Positions 6,801-11,970 of a stretch of 11,970 nucleotides of DNA are shown here, piece after piece (positions within the stretch are counted from its first letter, which is position 1; each line of letters opens with the position of its first letter). Under the pieces are notes generated by a model. The model was not told the origin of the DNA. It worked only from the letters and a program-made list of their open reading frames with translations, and searched no databases. Position numbers and translations under genes: made by a program. Source of the DNA: Wenzhouxiangella sp. (GTDB lineage: Bacteria; Pseudomonadota; Gammaproteobacteria; Xanthomonadales; Wenzhouxiangellaceae); NCBI GenBank assembly GCA_021767625.1, contig JAASTB010000036.1, forward strand, positions 1 through 11,970, given 5' to 3'.

Positions 6801-7201
6801 AGAACATCGACGAAGACCTCCTGGCGGAACTCAAGCGCCTGCGCGGCAACGCCTACGCGCCCTATTCCGATCATCCCGTCGCCGCCGTGGTGGAGAGCGG
6901 AACGGGCCGGCATTTCGGCGGCGCCAATGTGGAGGTCGCCCACTTCAAGAGCACCTGCGCGGAGGCTTCCGCCATTTCGGCCATGGCGAACGCAGGCGAT
7001 CGGGATATCCGTCTGGTCTACGTGCTCGGCCCCGGCGGCCGGCCCTGCCCGCCCTGCGGCGATTGCCGGCAGCGCATTCGCGAGTTCGCCTCGCCGGAAA
7101 CCTGGGTGGCCCTGATCGACGATGAAGGCCGGGTGCAGAAGACCTACACGATCGGTGAGCTGCTGCCGGACTCCTTCGGACCCGATCACATTCCGGGCTG
7201 A
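6797..7201 (+). CDS. cdd: Cytidine deaminase (small tetrameric type)
   Basis: This zinc enzyme deaminates cytidine and deoxycytidine to uridine and deoxyuridine, feeding deoxyuridine to DeoA. The 134-residue length fits the small homotetrameric class. Motifs: 'YAPYSD' near the N-terminus (20-25), catalytic 'CAE' with zinc ligand C54 and proton shuttle E56, and 'PCGDCRQ' with zinc ligands C87 and C90. 'NVEVAHF' (44-50) replaces the common NVENASY substrate loop, and an alanine follows CAE where Bacillus-type enzymes have arginine (CAER). It is thus a divergent member whose zinc site may be tuned differently, but the catalytic set is complete. The start overlaps the deoB stop (ATGA). A related blasticidin-deaminase-like activity is possible; the operon argues for Cdd. 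Confidence 0.92.
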   Translation: MKNIDEDLLAELKRLRGNAYAPYSDHPVAAVVESGTGRHFGGANVEVAHFKSTCAEASAISAMANAGDRDIRLVYVLGPGGRPCPPCGDCRQRIREFASPETWVALIDDEGRVQKTYTIGELLPDSFGPDHIPG

Positions 7202-7203
7202 AC

Positions 7204-7230
7204 AAAAAAAGGCCCCGCCGAAGCGGGGCC
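7204..7230 (-). terminator. Rho-independent terminator between converging units
   Basis: GGCCCCGC / GCGGGGCC arms of 8 bp close a 4-nt loop. Read on the minus strand the loop is TTCG closed by C-G, an exceptionally stable tetraloop, and the stem is followed by seven Ts (7210-7204). This is a textbook terminator for the minus-strand beta-helix gene, whose stop is 41 bp upstream of the stem. Read on the plus strand the hairpin begins 9 bp after the cdd stop, but it is followed by TAAATAC rather than a T-run, so it should end the deo transcript only weakly. Confidence 0.9.
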
Positions 7231-7271
7231 TAAATACTGCAATGGGTCTGTCTGGATCTTGAAGCTTGTGC

Positions 7272-8957
7272 TTACTGGCCCAGCGGCGCGGTGCGGTCGA
7301 GACCGACCGTCCAGCCCTTGGTCCAGTCTGCGCCGGTGGCCGGGAAGGCACCCGCGTGGTCGACGTTGTCGAAGAAGTCGTCTTCGAACGGAACAGCGCC
7401 GATGCCGATGGCCGGGGAACCGGCGTTGAGCATGTAGTTGTTCAGGTTCGGGTTGGCTTCGACGTTGTTCGGGTAGCTGAAGAACCAGTCGGCCACCGAG
7501 AAAGCGTCTTCGGCGTCTTCGCTGAAGGTCTCGCCGCAGCCGCCCAGAACGCTGTTCTGAATGCTCAGGTTCTCCTCGTTGAGGAAGGTCGACTCGTTGT
7601 CGATGTCGAGGCAGAACTCGCCGAAGCCGGTGGCGATGGCGTTGGCGATGTGGGCGCCCGTGCCTTCGCGCAGCAGGAAGCCGATGTCGGTGTTGGACTG
7701 ACCGATGAAGGTCAGGTTGGCCAGCATCGGCATGGCACGCGGCAGCGAGTCGTTGGCGTCGCCGTTGTTGTCGGCTTCGATGCCCTGGTCGCCGTTGTCG
7801 GTGTACTGCTTGGCGAGGACATACTGCACCTTGCCCTGCCAGCCCTGGGTCCAGTCGAGGCTGTCGTCGCCGATGCCGGTCAGGACCAGGTACTTGGCGT
7901 TGACGGTGCCGCCGAAGAACTCGACGCCGTCGTCTTCGTTCAGGTGGACCTGGATGTACTCGACCGTGGTGCCGTCGCCCACGCCCTGGAAGGCGATGCC
8001 GTTGAGTTCGTTCTCTTCGCTGAACTGACGTCCGGCGTTGGACACGACGACGTAGCGCATGACGCCGCTGTTGTCGTGCGGATCGTTGCCGCCGTACTCA
8101 CCGGAGTTGCCTTCGCCCTGCGCGGTGCAGGGGTCGACGCCTTCGGCGCAGCCGTTGATCGGCGCACGGCCGTTGATCACGACACCGCCCCACTCGGCGC
8201 GGGTCATGGCGTCGAGGCCGCGCATGATGATCGGGTTGTTGGCGGTGCCTTCGGCGAAGATCTGGCCGCCGGGCTTGACCACCAGGGTGTCGGTGTCGCC
8301 CAGCGTGCCGCCGATGATCTCGGTGTTGGGCTCGATCGTCAGCGAAGCGCCGTCGTTGATGACCAGCTGGCCCTGCACCAGCCAGGTGATTTCGTTGCTC
8401 AGCGTGAGGTCACCGTTCTGCTCGCCGCCGACGATGCAGGCGCCGTCGAAGGGCGCTTCCGTGGCGAAGGCCGGGCAACCGTCGAACTCTTCCTTGACCA
8501 CGCATTCGCTGCCCTGGATGACGGGGCGCAGATCCAGCGAACCGGCTCCGTCGGCGCCGTCGTAGTCCAGGGTGACGCTGTTGCAGCTGTTGAACTGCAG
8601 CGTGGCGGTGCCCCAGGAGGTGTTGGTGGAATCGCCGGACACGTAGTCAGGGCCGAAGGTGCCGCCGGTGACTTCAAGGAACTCGAGTTCGGCGGTGTCG
8701 GTGTTCTGGTCGATGGGGCCGGTGGCGACCAGCCACAGCGGCTCGCCGTCGCGGAAGGTAAACCACTGGGCGACGACGCCGTTGCCGAATTCGGACTCGC
8801 TGGAATCGATGATGTCCAGGATGAGACCGCGGCCGCTCTTGCCCTCTTCGTTGTAGTTACCGGTGAACTGTTCGTTGACAACAAAGGCGTTTGCCGACCC
8901 GATCAGCATCGATCCGGCCGCAACCGCCAGCAAGTTGCGCTTCATGTGCTTGAGCAT
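7272..8957 (-). CDS. Exported protein: Xanthomonadales-type beta domain fused to a predicted right-handed beta-helix
   Basis: This is a 561-residue secreted or periplasmic protein of unknown role. The signal peptide is residues 1-24 (MLKHMKRN, hydrophobic core, 'GSANA' then F25), cleaved by signal peptidase I; there is no lipobox. Residues about 37-146 show 'SGRGLIL', 'WFTFRDGEPLWLVATG' and 'SWGTATLQFNSCNSVTLDY', a domain I recall from many exported proteins of Xanthomonadales/Wenzhouxiangella relatives. From about 185 to 470 it has short repeating beta stretches with Gly/Asn/Asp turns ('GASLTIEPNTEIIGG', 'VVKPGGQIFAEGT', 'WGGVVINGRAPI', 'FFGGTVNAKYLVLTGIGDDSLDW'), suggesting a right-handed parallel beta-helix. 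Eight cysteines suggest disulfides. The protein is very acidic and Asn/Gly-rich, possibly binding calcium or glycans. The ATG at 8957 follows AGGA with 7-nt spacing. It lies directly downstream of a TonB-dependent receptor, so a shared substrate or surface complex is plausible. Family members are often labelled only hypothetical or lipoprotein. Confidence 0.85.
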   Translation of the reverse strand: MLKHMKRNLLAVAAGSMLIGSANAFVVNEQFTGNYNEEGKSGRGLILDIIDSSESEFGNGVVAQWFTFRDGEPLWLVATGPIDQNTDTAELEFLEVTGGTFGPDYVSGDSTNTSWGTATLQFNSCNSVTLDYDGADGAGSLDLRPVIQGSECVVKEEFDGCPAFATEAPFDGACIVGGEQNGDLTLSNEITWLVQGQLVINDGASLTIEPNTEIIGGTLGDTDTLVVKPGGQIFAEGTANNPIIMRGLDAMTRAEWGGVVINGRAPINGCAEGVDPCTAQGEGNSGEYGGNDPHDNSGVMRYVVVSNAGRQFSEENELNGIAFQGVGDGTTVEYIQVHLNEDDGVEFFGGTVNAKYLVLTGIGDDSLDWTQGWQGKVQYVLAKQYTDNGDQGIEADNNGDANDSLPRAMPMLANLTFIGQSNTDIGFLLREGTGAHIANAIATGFGEFCLDIDNESTFLNEENLSIQNSVLGGCGETFSEDAEDAFSVADWFFSYPNNVEANPNLNNYMLNAGSPAIGIGAVPFEDDFFDNVDHAGAFPATGADWTKGWTVGLDRTAPLGQ

Positions 8958-9102
8958 GCTTCTTTCCTCTGCTTTCCGTTCGCAAGTGAAGGACGATGAA
9001 GACGATCTATCGTCATCTCGCTCAGCCTAGGGGGGATCAATGTCAGTCCCGTGACTCGAAGGTGACCGATTCTTTACAGGCGCCGCAGCGCACGCGAAAA
9101 AG
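8958..9102 (-). promoter_or_regulatory. Gap before the beta-helix gene, with a GACGAT repeat cluster
   Basis: These 145 bp separate the receptor stop from the beta-helix gene. GACGAT occurs at 8992-8997 and 9001-9006, with an inverted copy ATCGTC at 9009-9014. The last two form a 6+2+6 dyad 44-57 bp upstream of the start codon. A CTGACA/TTGATC region on the minus strand (about 9045-9034) is vaguely -35-like, but no clear -10 follows. I find no terminator after the receptor gene. The two genes could thus be co-transcribed, with a processing site or a second promoter here. Confidence 0.35.
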
Positions 9103-11970
9103 TCAGTATTCCCAGCTCACGCCGAGGCTGAATTCTCGGCCCCGCTTGTAACGCTGGGTGATTTCCTCGCCCTGACGGACCTCGAACTCGGAGTCCAGCA
9201 AGTTGCCGAACTCCGCCTTGAAGTCGAACAGGTCGAACATGCGCCACTGGAAGACCAGGTCGAGGTCCGGCGTGGGCTGTTCCTTCTTGTCGGGCGCTCC
9301 GAGCACGCCGACCTCGACGATGCGCTCGCCGACCATGTTGAACAGCATGGTCGCGGAGAAGTCGCGTTCCTCGTCGTCGTAGCCGATCTGCAGGTTGGCC
9401 ACGTAGGGCGACTGCCCCTGAAGCGGACGGGTTTCATTGGTCAGGATGCCGAGATCCTCGATGAATATCTCCGATTCGATCCAGGAGTAGTTGCCGGCCA
9501 CGTATAGCCGGTCCCAGACCGACTCGATACCCAGGAAGTCGCCGAAGAACCCGAGGCTCTTGCGCCATTCGAGTTCCACGCCGTAGTTTTCGGCCTCGTC
9601 GGCGTTGGCATAGGTCAGTCGTTGTTCCACGCCGGCTTCGACGGTCACCTCGATGGGATTGACGATCGACTTGTAGAACAGCCCCACCGAGATGAGTTCG
9701 GAGGGCTCGGGGTAGTACTCCCAGCGCAGGTCCATGTGCTCGATGTCGGACGGCACGAGCTCGGCGTTGCCGATGACCTCGCGGTTGAGGACAGGGTCGG
9801 TGAATGGCGCCGGGGACAGCTCCTTGAAGTCGGGACGCACGATGGTCTCGGCGTAGCTGGCCCGGATCTGCTGGTTTTGCGTCAGGTACCAGGTTGCAGA
9901 GAAAGCCGGCAGTCGGTCTTCGGCGGACAGATCGGCCACGACCGGGGTCGCCTGCGGATTGAGCAGCTGGAAGGTGGTGACGTTCTGGCTCCAGTCCTCC
10001 ACGCGCATGCCGGCGGTCAGGCGCAGCCGCTCGAAAAAGGTCATGTCGAGGTTGGCATAGCGGGCGTCGACTTCGAGCTGCGCGGTGTAGTTGTCCGTCT
10101 CGCGCGTGGAGTCCTTGATCTCGATGCCGTCCGGACCGATGAACTCGGGATTGAAGAACTCTTCGGGATTCAGGTTGCGACGGACATCGAAGGGAATCCG
10201 GTTGACGCCGTCGAACTGGAAGCGGCGAATGCTCGACTCGCGCGACTTGTCAAGGCGGCGTCCGCCGACGCTGACGTTGCCGCTGAACCAGCCCGCGCCG
10301 AACGGCACCTTCAGGTCGATGCCATAGTCGGTGGCGTCGTCGACCAGGTAGGAGAATCGCCGCACGATGTTGTCCGAGCGCCGCGAGAAGATGAAGTCCG
10401 ACTCGCTGTCGGGATCATAGCGGTAGCGCCGCTGGTCGGGGACGTCGCGGCGCGCGCGCGAATCGGCGTAGTCCCATTCCAGGAGCGTGTCGCCCAGGAA
10501 GCCGAAGGTGTGCTCGCCGCGGAGCTGGTGGGAAAGCAGCTCGCGCTCCTCCCACTCCATCTCGGTGAAGCGCACGATGCCGTCCTCGTCCAGGTTGTAG
10601 CCCTCCTGGATGAAGGTCTCGTCCTGCGTCTGGCGTAGCAGCATCGAGGTCAGGTTGATGCGATGGTTCTCGGTGTACTGCAGTCCCGCGGTCAGGAAGC
10701 CGCTGAGCTCGATGTCGCGGGTGGAGCGCTCGATCTCGTAGTCGTCGTTGGGCCGCAGGCTGCCGTCGCCCAACGGGACGAAGCTCTGCCGCTGCTCGGT
10801 GCGCGTCTGGTAGGAGTCCGACCACATCACGGCCGTTGTGACGCCGGCTGTCCAGTCGTCGCTGAAGTCGAACAGCTTGCCGCCCTCGATCGACAGCCCG
10901 AGGTCGGGACCCACCTTGCGGCGGTCCACTTCGTAGATGACCGGGAAGGACTCGCCAAGTGCCTCGATCTCCTCGGGCGTCAGGCCGTCGGGATTGACGA
11001 TGTTCTGTTCGGTGATCGTGCCGCCGTCGGCGATGACCTCGGCGATCGGTCCGGGCAATTCGCGCGTGCCGTCGTCCATGCCCAGGAAGTCGCGGTCGCC
11101 GCCCTCGTAGGTCAGGCCGTCCTTGAAGGTCGTGCCCTGCCGTCCGCCGACGGAGAGGCTCATTTCGAGGAAGTCTTCTTCCGGAATGCCCCGGGTGCGG
11201 ATCTCGACCACGCCGCCGCCGAAGTCGCCCGGCATCTCGGGTGAGTAGCTCTTCTGCACGCGAATGGACTCGATCACGCCGGTCGGAAACAGGTCCAGGG
11301 GCACGACCTTTCGCGTCGGATCCGGGCTGGGCACGTTGGCGCCGTTGAGGAGAGTGCTCGAGTAGCGCTCGCCCAGCCCGCGCACGTAGATGAACTCGCC
11401 GCCGACCAGGGTCAGGCCGGTCACGCGGGCCAACGCGCTGCCGGCGTCGCCGTCGCCCGCGCGGGAGAACTGCTCGGTACCGATGATGTTGGCCACGCCC
11501 GAGGTCTCGCGCTGCTCGGCGATCACCGAAGTCACGCTGCCCTGGATGTAGGGTTCGACGACCACGTACTCGGCCAGCTCCAGCCCGGCGGGCGGCAGCT
11601 CGAAGTTGCGTTCGGTCTGGCTGTCTTGCTCGATGGGCACGTCGTCGACGGTGCGCGTGGCGAATTCGCTGTGCAGCACGGAAACGGCATACTGGCCGGT
11701 CGGCACTTCCACCCGGAAGCGTCCGTCTTCGCCGGTGCGCGCTTCCACGGGCGTGCCGCTGACGAACACGCGCGCGCCGGCGACCGGTGAACCGTCCTCG
11801 GTGGACACGACCCGCCCGACGAGCACGCCGCTGCCCTGCTCTGCCGCGGGCGTTTCGCTCGCCGTGCGGGGCATCGGCTGCGCGGCGCCCTCGTGCGAGC
11901 TCTCGATGCTCACCAGCGCCTTTCGATCGGGCCCGGTCAGCGTGATGATGTACTGCGCGACTTCCCCTTC
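9103..11970 (-). CDS. TonB-dependent outer-membrane receptor with carboxypeptidase-regulatory-like domain (5' end outside window)
   Basis: 955 residues are visible and the frame stays open to the window edge, so the signal peptide is missing. Order, counted from the GTG codon at 11913: a preceding 19-residue stretch; a CarboxypepD_reg-like beta-sandwich (about 30-105, 'LVGRVVSTEDGSPVAGARV'); a TonB-box-like 'EYVVVEPYI' (115-123); a plug domain (about 126-240) with 'YVRGLGERYSSTLLNG', 'PSPDPTRKVVPLDLFPT' and 'GDFGGGVVEIRTRG'; then a long 22-strand-type barrel rich in aromatic/charged strands, ending '...FSLGVSWEY' with a terminal aromatic residue as barrel proteins need. The plug motifs match the large receptor class found in Alteromonadales, Caulobacterales and Xanthomonadales. 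Its substrate is unknown; it imports something using TonB energy. The downstream exported beta-helix protein is its likely functional partner. A GTG at 11913 is not the true start because no signal peptide would follow it. Confidence 0.93.
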   Translation of the reverse strand, partial: EGEVAQYIITLTGPDRKALVSIESSHEGAAQPMPRTASETPAAEQGSGVLVGRVVSTEDGSPVAGARVFVSGTPVEARTGEDGRFRVEVPTGQYAVSVLHSEFATRTVDDVPIEQDSQTERNFELPPAGLELAEYVVVEPYIQGSVTSVIAEQRETSGVANIIGTEQFSRAGDGDAGSALARVTGLTLVGGEFIYVRGLGERYSSTLLNGANVPSPDPTRKVVPLDLFPTGVIESIRVQKSYSPEMPGDFGGGVVEIRTRGIPEEDFLEMSLSVGGRQGTTFKDGLTYEGGDRDFLGMDDGTRELPGPIAEVIADGGTITEQNIVNPDGLTPEEIEALGESFPVIYEVDRRKVGPDLGLSIEGGKLFDFSDDWTAGVTTAVMWSDSYQTRTEQRQSFVPLGDGSLRPNDDYEIERSTRDIELSGFLTAGLQYTENHRINLTSMLLRQTQDETFIQEGYNLDEDGIVRFTEMEWEERELLSHQLRGEHTFGFLGDTLLEWDYADSRARRDVPDQRRYRYDPDSESDFIFSRRSDNIVRRFSYLVDDATDYGIDLKVPFGAGWFSGNVSVGGRRLDKSRESSIRRFQFDGVNRIPFDVRRNLNPEEFFNPEFIGPDGIEIKDSTRETDNYTAQLEVDARYANLDMTFFERLRLTAGMRVEDWSQNVTTFQLLNPQATPVVADLSAEDRLPAFSATWYLTQNQQIRASYAETIVRPDFKELSPAPFTDPVLNREVIGNAELVPSDIEHMDLRWEYYPEPSELISVGLFYKSIVNPIEVTVEAGVEQRLTYANADEAENYGVELEWRKSLGFFGDFLGIESVWDRLYVAGNYSWIESEIFIEDLGILTNETRPLQGQSPYVANLQIGYDDEERDFSATMLFNMVGERIVEVGVLGAPDKKEQPTPDLDLVFQWRMFDLFDFKAEFGNLLDSEFEVRQGEEITQRYKRGREFSLGVSWEY

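Noticed and set aside
7266..8999. 577-codon open frame on the plus strand opposite the beta-helix gene
   Set aside because: It mirrors the codon pattern of the opposite GC-rich gene and has a low-complexity Val/Ala/Gly composition. The minus-strand protein has a signal peptide, ribosome binding site, domains and a matching terminator.
9622..10638. 338-codon plus-strand open frame opposite the receptor barrel
   Set aside because: Its composition is an antisense echo of the barrel gene, and it contains no recognisable motif.
11911..11913. GTG as the start codon of the TonB-dependent receptor
   Set aside because: No signal peptide follows, although the protein must cross the inner membrane. 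The frame is open to the window edge.
1..11970. Mobile elements, CRISPR arrays, tRNA or rRNA genes
   Set aside because: I found no transposase or integrase motifs, regularly spaced repeats or recognisable RNA gene on reading through both strands.

Overview
The window is GC-rich and densely coded, with no tRNA, rRNA, CRISPR array or insertion sequence that I can see. It looks like a Gram-negative proteobacterial chromosome, because it holds a TonB-dependent outer-membrane receptor, a Sec-exported surface or periplasmic protein and a FixL/FixJ-style two-component system. One exported domain has the pattern 'SGRG...EPLWLV...SWGTATLQFNSCNS', which I associate mainly with marine or halophilic gammaproteobacteria of the Wenzhouxiangella/Lysobacter/Xanthomonadales-Chromatiales type. 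That placement is an inference from memory.

Layout. (1) Positions 1-3272, all on the minus strand, form a signalling block. In transcription order it reads: a soluble double-PAS histidine kinase (3272-1725), an overlapping FixJ-like response regulator with a LuxR-type HTH (1732-1097), a stand-alone receiver domain (983-597), and a CRP/FNR-family regulator (486 to beyond position 1). The order copies the rhizobial FixL-FixJ-FixK cascade with an extra single-domain receiver inserted. Perfect inverted repeats lie in both internal gaps (583-600 and 1083-1099), each overlapping the stop codon of the preceding gene. They are candidate operators. (2) Positions 3453-7201 on the plus strand form a tightly coupled nucleoside-catabolism operon, deoC-deoA-deoB-cdd. 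The genes overlap or nearly touch (TGATG, one base, ATGA). Together they deaminate cytidine/deoxycytidine, phosphorolyse pyrimidine deoxynucleosides, isomerise (deoxy)ribose-1-phosphate and split deoxyribose-5-phosphate into acetaldehyde and glyceraldehyde-3-phosphate. (3) A strong hairpin terminator (7211-7230) separates this operon from the converging minus-strand unit. (4) Positions 7272-11970 on the minus strand hold a TonB-dependent receptor with an N-terminal carboxypeptidase-regulatory-like domain (5' end outside the window). It is followed 145 bp downstream by an exported 561-residue protein that joins the Xanthomonadales-type beta domain to a predicted right-handed beta-helix. The pair has the gene order of a receptor plus surface partner, as in SusC/SusD, but the partner is unrelated to SusD.

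The nucleoside operon is ordinary and confidently assigned. The less described parts are the regulatory cascade with its dyads and the receptor/beta-helix pair. No signal or substrate can be read from the sequence for either. There is no gene-free stretch longer than 300 bases; the largest gaps (3273-3452, 8958-9102, 984-1096, 487-596) are described individually.
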